From: PZPK01 sp965230795
GTDB taxonomy: Bacteria; Pseudomonadota; Gammaproteobacteria; Pseudomonadales; Oleiphilaceae
Assembly: GCA_965230795.1 (NCBI GenBank)
Contig: OZ246020.1
Location: forward strand, 2,852,001-2,916,000
Reading direction: 5' to 3'
Length of the DNA: 64,000 nt
Of this stretch, positions 28,898 to 38,779 are shown piece by piece. Positions within the stretch are counted from its first letter, which is position 1, and each line of letters begins with the position of its first letter. The notes beneath the pieces are model-generated. The model was not told where the DNA came from and did not search any database. It saw only the letters and a list, made by a program, of their open reading frames with translations. The position numbers and the translations under genes were made by a program.

Positions 28898-30082
28898 TTG
28901 GACTTGCAATTATCCAATCGCGTACAGCAAATCAAACCATCCCCTACCCTGGCTGTTACCAATAAAGCCAATGAGCTGCGAGCTGAAGGCAAAGATATTA
29001 TTGGCCTCGGCGCCGGCGAACCCGATTTCGATACGCCCCAGCATATTAAAGATGCAGCCATTGCAGCCATTAATGCCGGCCAAACCAAATACACAGCGGT
29101 GGACGGCACACCCGCACTGAAAAAAGCCATTATCGAAAAGTTCAAACGCGACAATCAGCTTGATTATGAAGCCAACCAGATTCTCGTCTCCTGTGGTGGC
29201 AAGCAAAGCTTTTTCAATTTGGCTCTGGCGACCTTGAACCCGGGAGACGAAGTGGTTATTCCAGCGCCTTACTGGGTGTCTTATCCAGACATGGTCAAAA
29301 TAGCCGAAGGCACCCCGGTGATTCTGGAAACAGGATTGGAAACCCGTTTTAAGATCACGCCGGAACAACTGGAAAATGCCATCAACGCCAAAACCCGATT
29401 GGTGGTATTGAACAGCCCTTCCAACCCAACCGGCGTTGCCTATTCCCGCAAAGAGCTGGAAGCCATTGGCGAAGTATTACTCAAACATCCTCACGTGATG
29501 GTCGCCACCGACGACATGTATGAGCACATCGTATGGGGTGAGGAAGGCTTTGTGAATATTCTGAACGCTTGCCCGGCTTTGTATGATCGCACCTTTGTAT
29601 TGAATGGTGTTTCCAAAGCCTATTCCATGACAGGCTGGCGAATCGGCTATGCAGCAGGTCCGGCTAAGATTATTGGCTCCATGAAAAAGATCCAGTCGCA
29701 GAGCACCTCAAATCCGGCGTCGATCTCACAGGCGGCTGCCACAGAAGCACTCAATGGTCCCCAGGACTGTGTGGGCGAAATGGTCACTGAATTCAAGAAG
29801 CGTCACGACTATCTGGTCGCCGCACTTAATGAGCTACCCGGTGTTGAATGCATCGAAGGTGACGGCACCTTTTATGCCTTCCCCAACTTCCAGGGGGCCA
29901 TTGACGCGAATAGCAATACTGAAACAGATGTCGAGTTTGCCGAATATCTGCTCAGTGAAGCTGGCGTAGCACTCGTTCCTGGATCTGCATTTGGAGCACC
30001 CGGTTGCATGCGACTCAGTTTCGCGACCAGCATGGAAGTGCTCGAAAATGCCATCGCAAGACTGAAAAAGGCGCTGGCTTAA
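28898..30082 (+). CDS. aspC: Class I PLP-dependent aminotransferase (aspartate aminotransferase type)
   Basis: 394 residues from a TTG start with GAGGGAAG six bases upstream. Fold-type I, I-gamma aspartate aminotransferase: GLGAGEPDFDTPQHI, SNPTGVAYS, ATDDMYEHI, PLP-lysine in LNGVSKAYSMTGWRIGY, and C-terminal LSFATS. Converts aspartate and 2-oxoglutarate to oxaloacetate and glutamate. Divergent from uvrB, an arrangement seen in pseudomonad-like genomes. Confidence 0.92.
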   Translation: MDLQLSNRVQQIKPSPTLAVTNKANELRAEGKDIIGLGAGEPDFDTPQHIKDAAIAAINAGQTKYTAVDGTPALKKAIIEKFKRDNQLDYEANQILVSCGGKQSFFNLALATLNPGDEVVIPAPYWVSYPDMVKIAEGTPVILETGLETRFKITPEQLENAINAKTRLVVLNSPSNPTGVAYSRKELEAIGEVLLKHPHVMVATDDMYEHIVWGEEGFVNILNACPALYDRTFVLNGVSKAYSMTGWRIGYAAGPAKIIGSMKKIQSQSTSNPASISQAAATEALNGPQDCVGEMVTEFKKRHDYLVAALNELPGVECIEGDGTFYAFPNFQGAIDANSNTETDVEFAEYLLSEAGVALVPGSAFGAPGCMRLSFATSMEVLENAIARLKKALA

Positions 30083-30091
30083 ATCCGGACC

Positions 30092-30126
30092 AGGGGCCGC
30101 GAATGCACTCACGCAATCGCGGCCCA
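30092..30126. terminator. GC-rich hairpin after aspC
   Basis: Inverted repeat GGGCCGCGA / TCGCGGCCC ten bases past the stop codon; no T-tract, so either a weak terminator or an mRNA end hairpin. Confidence 0.5.
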
Positions 30127-30368
30127 GCTATTTGAGCGCTACGCGGAAACACTCCTCAAGTTTCCACACCCGGCATTTCTATTCCCGTCATTTTTTGCAC
30201 CAACATCAAGCGCATGACACAAGGATATTGTGAAAATCATGCTCCAGCTTTGTACGCATCAATATCAAACAAAAAATAGTTTCAGATCCCAGCAAAACCT
30301 CCTACGCATATGGCCAGGTTTTCCTATACTTCTTAGGTGAGCGCAAACTTTCCTCCCGGAGCTTTTCT

Positions 30369-31994
30369 ATGAATTGGATTAACCAGAGTATCTTCAATAA
30401 AGTATTTGCCACCATCGCCCTTGGATCCATCATCATCCTGCTGGCCTCGCTTTTCTCCTACCAGAACTCACGCCAGACAGTGAACGAATATGACTATGTC
30501 ATCGGTCAGGAAATTAATAGTGAGCGCATGATTTCGGCCATGCTCATTAATTTCAAGACTCAGGTTCAGGAATGGAAAAACGTCTTGTTAAGAGGACACG
30601 ACACGGCAAACCGGGACAAATACTGGGGCCGCTTTCAGGATAGAGAACGGGAAATACAGGAACAGGGCGAAGTACTCGTTAACACGCTCGAAAATGACGA
30701 TGCTAAAAACCTGGTTCAGCGTTTTGTAGACGCCCATCGTTCGATGGGTACCGCCTACCGCAAAGGCTATGACCAGTTCGTCAGTAGTGGCTATGACCAC
30801 AAAGCGGGTGACAAAGCCGTCAAGGGAATCGACAGGGAACCTGCCAAATTGCTTGACCAGGCAGCAGAGAAAATCGCCGACGTTGCCTCTACTCACAGCA
30901 TGAATGTGAGCAACAGCGCCACCACCACAGCCAACATTGCCCTTGCCGTTTTGATTATCGCAATCGCACTGTTCGTGATTATTACAATGCTGATCATCAA
31001 CACAGGCATTGTCGTTCCCAGCCGTAAATTGATAGCACATATCGAACATATCAGCAGCGGTGATCTGAGCGATAACATTGATACGCAAAGACCGGATGAA
31101 CTGGGCAAGCTGGCTGATGCTTCACGTCGACTCCAGACCTTCCTTCGCGATGTATCCAGTCAACTGAAAGAAACCAACAATCAACTCAGTAAAGCCGCAA
31201 ACGATTTAATGCAGTCAACTGAGGGCGTATCAGATCGCGTACATACCGCCCACGACACAACTGAACATGTGGCTTCAGCCATGACGGAAATGAGCGCCAC
31301 TTCTCAGGAAGTGGCCAGTCATGCCGCCAACGCTGCGAGCCTGGCAAATGAAGCCAACACTGCTGCACAAGATGGTGCATCAACCATGCAAATGGCTCAA
31401 AGCTCGATCAACAACCTTGCCAAACAGGTTGAGGAAACTGTAGAAACAGTTAAGCGACTGGCAGAAGACACCAACAATGTAGGTACCGTGCTAAGCGTTA
31501 TTCGTGGAATCGCGGAACAAACTAATCTCCTGGCATTAAACGCGGCTATTGAAGCAGCACGGGCCGGAGAACAAGGTCGAGGCTTTGCAGTTGTCGCCGA
31601 CGAAGTTCGCACGCTGGCGCAGAAAACCCAGCAGTCTACGGCGGAGATTGAGGAAATAATCGTCAACGTTCAAAACGGCGCCCAGAATACTGTTCAGGTT
31701 ATGGATGCCAGTTTCGAGACCACATCAGAAAGTGCCAGACAGTTCAACGAAGCGGCTGAGAAGCTGAACATTGTTACTAGCAGCATCTCCCAGATCAATG
31801 ACCTTAACACTCAGGTTGCTACCGCTGCTGAAGAACAAACCAGTGTCGCCGAAGATATCACCAAGACCATTGTGGAAATGTCTGATTTGGTTGAAGCCAC
31901 GGCCAGCTCTGCTTCGTCTACACGAGCCACGGCTACCAGTTTGAACGAAATGGCACAACGCGCTGATACCCTGGCACGCACCTTCTCGGGATAG
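30369..31994 (+). CDS. Methyl-accepting chemotaxis protein
   Basis: 541 residues. TM1 about 10-30, periplasmic helical sensor about 31-186 (QEWKNVLLRGHD suggests a helical-bundle ligand domain), TM2 about 187-209 (IALAVLIIAIALFVIITMLI), HAMP about 210-262, then the signalling hairpin with the conserved tip IRGIAEQTNLLALNAAIEAARAGEQGRGFAVVADEVR-type sequence split around residue 385. No C-terminal CheR-binding pentapeptide. Ligand unknown; no che genes adjacent. Confidence 0.94.
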   Translation: MNWINQSIFNKVFATIALGSIIILLASLFSYQNSRQTVNEYDYVIGQEINSERMISAMLINFKTQVQEWKNVLLRGHDTANRDKYWGRFQDREREIQEQGEVLVNTLENDDAKNLVQRFVDAHRSMGTAYRKGYDQFVSSGYDHKAGDKAVKGIDREPAKLLDQAAEKIADVASTHSMNVSNSATTTANIALAVLIIAIALFVIITMLIINTGIVVPSRKLIAHIEHISSGDLSDNIDTQRPDELGKLADASRRLQTFLRDVSSQLKETNNQLSKAANDLMQSTEGVSDRVHTAHDTTEHVASAMTEMSATSQEVASHAANAASLANEANTAAQDGASTMQMAQSSINNLAKQVEETVETVKRLAEDTNNVGTVLSVIRGIAEQTNLLALNAAIEAARAGEQGRGFAVVADEVRTLAQKTQQSTAEIEEIIVNVQNGAQNTVQVMDASFETTSESARQFNEAAEKLNIVTSSISQINDLNTQVATAAEEQTSVAEDITKTIVEMSDLVEATASSASSTRATATSLNEMAQRADTLARTFSG

Positions 31995-32076
31995 AAAACA
32001 GAGAGTTCTCCAAACCTGTGTGGAGTCCAGCCAGACACGCTGGCCTCCATACAGCCATCCTCGGAAATGTGATTTT

Positions 32077-32274
32077 CTAGTCCCGATTAAAGCGATTGGT
32101 AAATCGACCGAAGACCAAGGTCAGTACACCCAGCACCAGCATGGCGATCGTACTTGGATCGGCAATATTTTCGGACACAATGACATCTGCCTTTAGAGCG
32201 GATTCTGCATTGACCTGATGCGCCATACATATAAGTGCAGCGGTTACGAGTACTTGTTTATTTTTCAGATACAT
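32077..32274 (-). CDS. Minimal PEP-CTERM-like peptide
   Basis: 65 residues. A signal peptide (LICMAHQVNA) and a C-terminal sorting-type tail (ADPSTIAMLVLGVLTLVFGR then FTNRFNRD) leave only about 18 residues between them. The tail has the PEP-CTERM layout (Pro motif, hydrophobic helix, basic end) with ADPST in place of the usual PEPST. RBS GAAGTGAG fits. If exosortase-processed, the product would be a tiny surface peptide. Confidence 0.6.
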   Translation of the reverse strand: MYLKNKQVLVTAALICMAHQVNAESALKADVIVSENIADPSTIAMLVLGVLTLVFGRFTNRFNRD

Positions 32275-32472
32275 CTCACTTCACCTGAAGAGCCCAATTT
32301 CATCAAAGTGTAGCCGCCCCTCAGCAACGCGAAGGACCCATGTTCACATGACCATGTCTTTTTACTGAGGTTTACAATCTTGGATTTGTACAATTTTTTT
32401 TTTGCTCACAGAAAAATAAGTGCTTTTCATGACAGGGAGTTTGCAACCCCAAACATTTTTTACTTTTGGCAG

Positions 32473-32506
32473 GCAAAAAAAATGGCCCCGAGAGGCCATT
32501 TTTCAA
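32473..32506 (-). terminator. Terminator of the PEP-CTERM gene
   Basis: Stem AAATGGCC / GGCCATTT with a short CCGAGA-type loop; on the minus strand it is followed by a run of eight T. It lies 20 bp past the stop codon of the gene starting at 33128. Confidence 0.9.
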
Positions 32507-32525
32507 AAGTCTTTACAAGACTGGA

Positions 32526-33128
32526 TTAGCTGTTCAACTTACGTCGGCTCAAACCCAGGGCAAACAATCCCAAACCCAGAAGCGCCAACGAACCTGGCTC
32601 AGGAACATCGACAGGGCTGACGAAGTTTACACGGGCTACAAAGTCGTTGAAGTCACGATCACCACCACCGAACTGATCATCCCAAAACAGGATAAAACGG
32701 TCGCTGCCATCTTTTTTCTGGAAGGCCAGCATGTGATCCAAACCATCGGCATTCAAAGAGTTGTCACTGAACCACTCGCTGCCCTGTTGCGTGTTCAGAT
32801 AAAACACAAAGGGATTTGGCGCTGCATCCAGAGACTTCCATCCAGAATCACCCTCATTCAGCACAATTGTGCCACCCGTTCCATCAGTGTTTGCGAAGCC
32901 CATCGCATTGTTGTAGCCGGAAATCTCGGATTTAAACTTAACCGCCGCGCCGCTGAGCTTAGTCCAGAAGGCATCATCGGTAATAGGCGTGTGGTCAAAA
33001 GAGCTAATATTGATGTTACCACCAGCCGAGTTGGCCTGAGTTGCCAACTGGTTAAAAGTGGGAAGAGCGAACGCCTGAGCGCCCATCAACAGACCGGTTA
33101 CCAATGCAATACCTTTAAACAGCTTCAT
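32526..33128 (-). CDS. PEP-CTERM sorted extracellular protein with DUF4114-like domain
   Basis: 200 residues from the ATG at 33128. Signal peptide ends AQAFA. The middle contains FILFWDDQFGGGDRDFNDFVARV, the acidic motif of DUF4114 domains. The C-terminus is a full PEP-CTERM signal: VPEPGSLALLGLGLFALGLSRRK. Such proteins are processed by an exosortase/EpsH system and go to the surface or extracellular matrix; that system must be elsewhere in the genome. Confidence 0.9.
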   Translation of the reverse strand: MKLFKGIALVTGLLMGAQAFALPTFNQLATQANSAGGNINISSFDHTPITDDAFWTKLSGAAVKFKSEISGYNNAMGFANTDGTGGTIVLNEGDSGWKSLDAAPNPFVFYLNTQQGSEWFSDNSLNADGLDHMLAFQKKDGSDRFILFWDDQFGGGDRDFNDFVARVNFVSPVDVPEPGSLALLGLGLFALGLSRRKLNS

Positions 33129-33761
33129 GCTTACTACTCTCATTTTTCTGAAAAATCTGGATTCTTGTTCCTGGGTTTAAGCTGCCAATGCTTTTCTCTG
33201 CAAAACATTAACAACTGTCAATACTGGCGCTTTAAGCACTTTAAATGCCATGATCTACATTTACTTATATTTCATAGCCTTACGATTATTACTAATTCCA
33301 AAAAATTGGAGGTGTGTAATTTTTTTCGACACATAGACTAACAAAGCGCAAATATTGTTAAACACCTCTCTTGCGTGTTTTTAACGCCCGACAGTCAATA
33401 GCACTACGCCAGCAAAAGACAGCCACAAGATGGAAACGACGGAGCATAAGACGCATAAAAAGGTTGCTCCCGAATAGCCATTTAGACACCAGCCACTATG
33501 CATAGCGGCGCCAAATTGCCGAAGCGCTTTGATTGCTATCCCGTGTAATTGCGAGATGGCTTGATGCCTGGATCCAAGTCAATCCACAATATTGTTTGTG
33601 CCCACAATTGCAGCGAACCTTAAAGCACCCTATTTAACGGTTATTTGTTCAAAGCGTGATAGTCGTTGCTGACATTCGCAAACCGCCTCACTACCATACG
33701 GTAACGAGCTTCAGGCCACCGATTAATACACAGCAACCCTTCAGAGCAAACCTGTTCAAGC
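33129..33761. other. Intergenic, 630 bp
   Basis: Upstream of two divergent genes. AT-rich near 33260-33360. No protein-like frame, RNA hairpin or clear operator was found by eye. Confidence 0.4.
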
Positions 33762-35441
33762 ATGCAAGACAAACCTCGCCAACCACAACCTGCGCACGCT
33801 GCACAAAGCCCGCTTATATCCAAAGGCGAAACACTACTAAAACAGGGGAAGCTTGCTGAGGCTGGCGCCTGTTTTCAGCACGTACTGGCACAGGACAAAA
33901 CTAATACTCACGCCATGTTCAGACTGGCGATTGTTGCTTTTCACCAAAAGGACATCCAACAAGCCACCCGCCTTTTGGAACAAGTACTGGCGCTCGATCC
34001 AGGCCACAGCAACGCGCAAACAAGTCTGGCAAACATCTATACACAGACCAATCAGCCCGGAAAAGCCATCCCCCTGTATCTTGAATTACTCTCGGGAAAA
34101 ACCGCCAACAAAGATCTGCATCAACACCTGGCCATCAACTATGCGAAAATCGGGCAAAGCAAAGAGGCCATCGGTCACCTCAACAAAGCACTGCGCCTAG
34201 ATCCCGACAATATTCAACTGCTGATTATGCTGGGCCAGGAACAACACAAAATCAGGGATTTCAAAGCTTCACTGCAGACGTTTGAAAAACTGTATCGGCT
34301 AGGAGTGCGCGGCCCGAATATCTTTACCACACTCGCCAAATGTCATGATATTCTGGGTGATCTGGACAAGGCAAAAGCGGTATACAGGGAAGGTATAAAA
34401 ACATTTCCGAACAAGCTCTACTTTCAATACCATCTTAGCCGGATTGATCAGCACAGCATCACCGACAGACAGTTTGATCAAATAGAAAAACAAATTGCCA
34501 ACCAACAACTTGATGCAGAGGATACGACCTACGGGTACTTTTTGCTGGCACTGAAAGCCGGTCAATCCAAGAACTATAAGCAGGAACTTGAGCTTCTTCT
34601 GGAAGGACACAAACACCACAAACAAAACAGCCACTTTCGCTATCCGCCCTCGGTCTATCTGAACACTCTGTTCAACCGAGCTCTGGACAGAACACCAGAA
34701 ATGCTCGAACAACTTCCACAAGACAAAACCCTTGCCAGCACTCGCCCTGTTTTTATGGTGAGTGTTCCGCGCTCCGGCTCAACCTTGCTCGAGGCGGTCA
34801 TCAAGGCGGGAAAAGAGCCCGTTATCGACACCGAAGAATCGGGCGTTATGCTCTACGCCAATGATTTCAACAACGCTGAATCCTCTCCGGGTTATTGGGA
34901 GTACTATCTGGAGCGCGTCAAGGAAGGCTATCAGCACCTGGGTGTTTACAAGGAGAGTTGCCGGTTCAGCGACAAAATGCTGGATCACTTTTTTATGGTC
35001 GACGTGATTTTCCACTTATTTCCGAAGGCCAAGGTGGTGTGGTGCAACCGTCACCCGGTCGCCTCAATTATGTCGATCCTGAAGAACAATATGATCTCTT
35101 TGTCCTGGGCCCATGATATCGACGACATTCTTCAGTATTTCCACAATGCCAGGGCACTGCAGCAACACTGGCTGGAACGTTTCGGAGACCGCATCCATGT
35201 AGTTGACTATGAAGCATTCGTTTCCGAACCCGAGCTCGCATCCAAAGCCTTGTTTAACTATTGCGAGCTGGATTGGACGCCCGACTGTCTGGATTTTCAC
35301 AAAAACAGGAAAGCGAGTCGCACGGCAAGCAGCACGCAGATCAGAGAAAAAATCTATACCCGCGCAGTAAACACACATAAGAACTATGCGGAGCTTTTTG
35401 AGCCCTATACCGGGAAATACCCCTGGTTACTGGAGCAATAA
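33762..35441 (+). CDS. TPR-repeat sulfotransferase
   Basis: 559 residues. The N-terminal half (about 15-270) is made of TPR repeats (AEAGACFQHVLAQDKTN, AIPLYLELLSGKTANKD, AIGHLNKALRLDPDN). The C-terminal half is a sulfotransferase domain: 5'-phosphosulfate loop VSVPRSGSTLLEAVI, DTEESG, 3'-phosphate region VVWCNRHPVASIMSI and a late helical part. It would move sulfate from PAPS to a carbohydrate or protein tyrosine; the acceptor is not indicated. No signal peptide. Confidence 0.87.
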   Translation: MQDKPRQPQPAHAAQSPLISKGETLLKQGKLAEAGACFQHVLAQDKTNTHAMFRLAIVAFHQKDIQQATRLLEQVLALDPGHSNAQTSLANIYTQTNQPGKAIPLYLELLSGKTANKDLHQHLAINYAKIGQSKEAIGHLNKALRLDPDNIQLLIMLGQEQHKIRDFKASLQTFEKLYRLGVRGPNIFTTLAKCHDILGDLDKAKAVYREGIKTFPNKLYFQYHLSRIDQHSITDRQFDQIEKQIANQQLDAEDTTYGYFLLALKAGQSKNYKQELELLLEGHKHHKQNSHFRYPPSVYLNTLFNRALDRTPEMLEQLPQDKTLASTRPVFMVSVPRSGSTLLEAVIKAGKEPVIDTEESGVMLYANDFNNAESSPGYWEYYLERVKEGYQHLGVYKESCRFSDKMLDHFFMVDVIFHLFPKAKVVWCNRHPVASIMSILKNNMISLSWAHDIDDILQYFHNARALQQHWLERFGDRIHVVDYEAFVSEPELASKALFNYCELDWTPDCLDFHKNRKASRTASSTQIREKIYTRAVNTHKNYAELFEPYTGKYPWLLEQ

Positions 35442-35498
35442 TCAGGCGCTTAAATAAACAGCTTCCGGATGACGCACAGGTCGTCAACCCTTCCCGAA

Positions 35499-36629
35499 TC
35501 AGGGCGTCGACACAGGCTTCTGGAGCTGGCTCGCGGATTCCGCCGCAAGAAAGACATCGGCCCTTAACTGATAACGATCCAGATCCGGATTACAGACCCG
35601 GGAGAACAGACAAAAATCGACGTGCTCGAAGTTCATCGCCAGTTCATTGCCCATTAGCGCTTCCAGTGCCTGTTGGTCCAGCACCGACATTTTGGACTTG
35701 ATGGACAGACCATGATCCTTGAAGTCCCTGCCATGATGGTAGTCATGGAGCAAAATCATCGCCCAACCCGCTTCCATAAAATGACCGCCGACTGACACAT
35801 CGATCTGACCCACTTGCACGGCCTTCAATCCCTCTCTCGTCCAGTCAATTCCGCCAACAACAAAATCCCGCGCCTGTGGCCATAGCACTTTGGCTGTTTT
35901 TGCGGCGGCCATTGCCAATGCGTCACTGGCCGCCCATATCACATCGATTTTCGGATAGCGCGTTGCCAGTACCTCAAGCTGATGCGCAACGCGTTGCGCA
36001 TCCCATTGCGTAAAGACCGCTTGCTTTAACACGGCGGCTTTTTGGGCTGCAACAGCGGCTTCTAGTCCCCGGTTGCGTTCAATACCGGGCATGCTCTCTT
36101 TGCTGCCACCAAAACCAACGACAGCTATTGCTTCATCATCATGCGCACCCGACCTGGCCAGGGAAAGGTTGATCAGATAGTCGGCAAGTTGCTTGCCCGC
36201 ATCAAAGTCATCCGGATACATATGCCCCAGCCAGTGCTGGTATCTTTGCCGCGGCAAACCGACACGCTCTTTGTCCGCTTCGTAAATATCGGTATTGATC
36301 ACAAATGATCCAATGCCAGCCTTCTCAGCCAGATCCAGGATTGCAGCGCCACTGCCAGCCTGATAAATAAAAATGAGATAGTCGGGTTGAACTGCCTGTT
36401 CGGAAAGCCGTTTGACAATATCAATCGCCTCGAAGCGACTTTGATTCGCGTAAAAACGATCAACCTCGATGTCCAGGTCGCCGGCAACATCCAGCATGAA
36501 AGATTCGACCTGATCCCAGAACGGGTTACCAGCCTTGTCCGGATTGATAAACGCGACACGCATCGGTTCTCTGCAATGGACAGTATTGGTGAAGACCAGC
36601 AGAAACAGAACTGTCAGGATGTGCTTCAT
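35499..36629 (-). CDS. Stand-alone periplasmic sugar-type binding protein
   Basis: 376 residues, signal peptide ending TVHC. Type I periplasmic-binding fold (PF13407-like): FINPDKAGNPFWDQVESF, PDYLIFIYQAGSGAAIL, SFVINTDIY, IDVIWAASDALAMAAA, VVGGIDWTREGLKAVQVGQ. No permease or ATPase is nearby, so it may serve a remote transporter or act as the sensory partner of a histidine kinase, as LuxP-like proteins do. RBS GGAG. Confidence 0.85.
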   Translation of the reverse strand: MKHILTVLFLLVFTNTVHCREPMRVAFINPDKAGNPFWDQVESFMLDVAGDLDIEVDRFYANQSRFEAIDIVKRLSEQAVQPDYLIFIYQAGSGAAILDLAEKAGIGSFVINTDIYEADKERVGLPRQRYQHWLGHMYPDDFDAGKQLADYLINLSLARSGAHDDEAIAVVGFGGSKESMPGIERNRGLEAAVAAQKAAVLKQAVFTQWDAQRVAHQLEVLATRYPKIDVIWAASDALAMAAAKTAKVLWPQARDFVVGGIDWTREGLKAVQVGQIDVSVGGHFMEAGWAMILLHDYHHGRDFKDHGLSIKSKMSVLDQQALEALMGNELAMNFEHVDFCLFSRVCNPDLDRYQLRADVFLAAESASQLQKPVSTP

Positions 36630-36763
36630 AGTCTCCTTTCACTGGCACTCATGAACGATTGGCGACTCGCCTTAACATCCGGAAAACACGTGGATAATTA
36701 TAAGCATAGTTCCCTGGCCATAGAGCGCCAGTGAAGCGATTCCAATGTCTTCTGATTATTCAA

Positions 36764-37537
36764 CTACACATATTCGCCAAGTCCGGCAACGGATTCCAAT
36801 ACCAGATCGGGTCTGACCGATGAGCTGCTTGCAAGGTCTTCGCGATACTTTCCGGTTTTCACCAACACACCACGAATACCGCAGGCTTGGGCTCCTGCGA
36901 TATCAGAATCTATGTCATCCCCCACCATAATAACTTCATCGGCGGAAAGACCGATCTTATCCAGCGCGGCGTCGAAAAATGCCTAAGAAGGCTTGCCTAT
37001 TACATGGGCATCCACACCCGCGGCATACTCCAGTCCCGCCACAAAGGCACCAATATCCAGTTGCAGCCCGCTTTCTGTTTGCCAGCACTTGCCCTTATGC
37101 AAGGCAATCAGCTTTGCGCCGTTCATCAGGTTGTTGAATAAGCTGTTCATCAGCCCGTAATCCCAGGCCTTACCGATATCCCCAACAATGACTGCATCGG
37201 GTGTATCGGGATCACTCGAAAATTCTGAAAACTCCGAACTCACAGCGTCGGCCACAACGAGGCGACAGCGGCGAATGTGATGCGCTTTCAAAAAAGCGCA
37301 GGCCGCAGCCGGGGCACTAACTATCGCATCAGCTGATATATCCAAGCCCAGTGAAGCCAAACGTTGCGACAATTGTTGCCGGGTTCGCGTGGTGGTATTG
37401 GTGACAAAACAATGGGGAACGCCTTTATCCTCAAGCCTTCGGAGCGTTGCCTGCGCACCCGGAATCACCTGCTCGCCAACGTAAAACACACCATCGAGAT
37501 CAAACAAAACGCCTCGCGGTTTAATCCAGGCACTCAT
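36764..37537 (-). pseudogene. HAD-IIA family phosphatase with an in-frame amber codon
   Basis: Reads MSAWIKPRGVLFDLDGVFYVGE (HAD motif I DLDG), VTNTTTRTRQQL (motif II), then the cap domain, VIGKPS, then TAG at 36983-36985. The same frame continues for 72 residues: AFFDAALDKIGLSADEVIMV, GDDIDSDIAGAQACGI (motif IV) and LVKTGKYR, ending at TAG 36764. HAD-IIA proteins normally read GKPS-x-AFF here, so one codon has become amber. As written the product lacks motif IV Asp residues and should be inactive. A sequencing error or a real nonsense mutation are both possible. Confidence 0.85.
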
Positions 37538-37551
37538 GGAACCTCCCGATT

Positions 37552-37959
37552 TCAGGGTTGTCCTTCAAACACCTTGACGCCCTCCGGGATCTGATACCAG
37601 TCTTGCTTCTGACTGACCCAGATATGGGCAGAAGGCTGGAGAATGCTGGTGTCATCCAGGCCCGCCGGTTTGAGTTTGAGCTTAGTCGGCTCATCAGGAT
37701 TATAGTGATACATCCGGTTACCACAGGTAGGACAGAATCGCGCAGCGCTAATGTTTCCGCTATCCGCCTTGCGCTGCCAGTGGGCCATCTCGCCTTCAAA
37801 TTCCACCGCATCAGCATCAACCATCGCGGTAATACTGAAAGCACTGGTCGACAACTTCTGACATTCCTTGCAGTGACACGCGACCACCATGCTCGGTGGC
37901 GACAGCAAACGATACCGCACGCCACCGCACTGACAGGAACCATTAATTGGATAAGCCAT
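37552..37959 (-). CDS. GFA-family zinc-binding protein
   Basis: 135 residues with the GFA/CENP-V pattern: GSCQCGGVRY, ACHCKECQKLS, RFCPTCGNRMY. The paired Cys bind zinc. The family includes glutathione-dependent formaldehyde-activating enzymes, though most members have no proven activity. RBS AGGAGGAG. It lies 14 bp upstream of the HAD gene on the same strand. Confidence 0.88.
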   Translation of the reverse strand: MAYPINGSCQCGGVRYRLLSPPSMVVACHCKECQKLSTSAFSITAMVDADAVEFEGEMAHWQRKADSGNISAARFCPTCGNRMYHYNPDEPTKLKLKPAGLDDTSILQPSAHIWVSQKQDWYQIPEGVKVFEGQP

Positions 37960-38026
37960 TTCTCCTCCTCTTCCTAAGAATCCGCTTGCCTGAACTTGAA
38001 TTCCACAGCAACTTGAAGCCCTGAGT

Positions 38027-38638
38027 TTAGCGATCTGCCTCCAACCCCCTCAGCACATCCATGACCAGCCGTGTGTACACATCCTCATTGGAGGAACTGG
38101 CATTAGCTCCCAGATTCATCGCCGCATCCACCAGAATACTGTAGACCATGCTACTCAAGTACTGTGCCGGATACGCTTTTAGTAAGCCCTCGTCGAGCAT
38201 TTGTTGAACCAAGTCTTCAATATAGCCCATGGTGTGGCGGGTATCGATAGCTCGCCATTGCTCCCAACCCAGTACGGTAATGACCTCTTGAAGCGGGATC
38301 GTATTGCGCCCTTCACTTACCACAAAACGCAGGAAGGCAAGACAGGCATTTTCAGCCTGTTGCCATAAACCTGCATTGCCCCCTGAAGCACGCTCGCTAT
38401 TGGCAATGGCCTCTGAAACCGATCGGGCCTGTTGCTCAAAACAGGCGGCGAATACGGCTTTCTTATCTTTGAAATGATGGTACACAGCGCCCTTCGTCAA
38501 CTTCGCATCGGCAGCAATGGCATCGATGGATGTGCCACTAAAACCCTGTTTGGTGAATAGCCGATGAGCTGAACTCAGAATGGCAGCACGGCTTTCTTCT
38601 GCGTATGCCTGTCTTCGGGAAAGGCTTCGTTCTGACAT
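38027..38638 (-). CDS. TetR family regulator
   Basis: 203 residues from the ATG at 38638 (MSERSLSRRQAYAEESRAAI). N-terminal HTH: AHRLFTKQGFSGTSIDAIAA then KLTKGAVYHHFKDKKAVF. The C-terminal ligand domain is typical in length. Divergent from the DUF1272 gene with two palindromic sites between them, so it probably represses itself and that gene pair. Confidence 0.92.
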   Translation of the reverse strand: MSERSLSRRQAYAEESRAAILSSAHRLFTKQGFSGTSIDAIAADAKLTKGAVYHHFKDKKAVFAACFEQQARSVSEAIANSERASGGNAGLWQQAENACLAFLRFVVSEGRNTIPLQEVITVLGWEQWRAIDTRHTMGYIEDLVQQMLDEGLLKAYPAQYLSSMVYSILVDAAMNLGANASSSNEDVYTRLVMDVLRGLEADR

Positions 38639-38674
38639 AACAATCCTCAATAAATTGACACAAAAATCAAGTTA

Positions 38675-38708
38675 ACATACTATCGGTATGTCTAATACTA
38701 TAGGTATG
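38675..38708. promoter_or_regulatory. Double operator of the divergent TetR regulator
   Basis: ACATACTATCGGTATGT at 38675-38691 is a palindrome with 6-bp arms. A second, weaker copy, AATACTATAGGTATG, lies at 694-708 of the same kilobase, 18 bp downstream. Both have a 5-bp centre. Confidence 0.75.
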
Positions 38709-38779
38709 CTTTTGTATCAGTTTAGCCTATGGGTGCGCCTTGACCAATACCGGAATCACTCGCCGACAGGAGCCAGTAC

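Noticed and set aside
36983..36985. Amber codon considered as recoded (pyrrolysine or readthrough)
   Set aside because: No pyl genes or downstream stem-loop are visible, and HAD-IIA proteins do not use recoding; a mutation or sequencing error is simpler.
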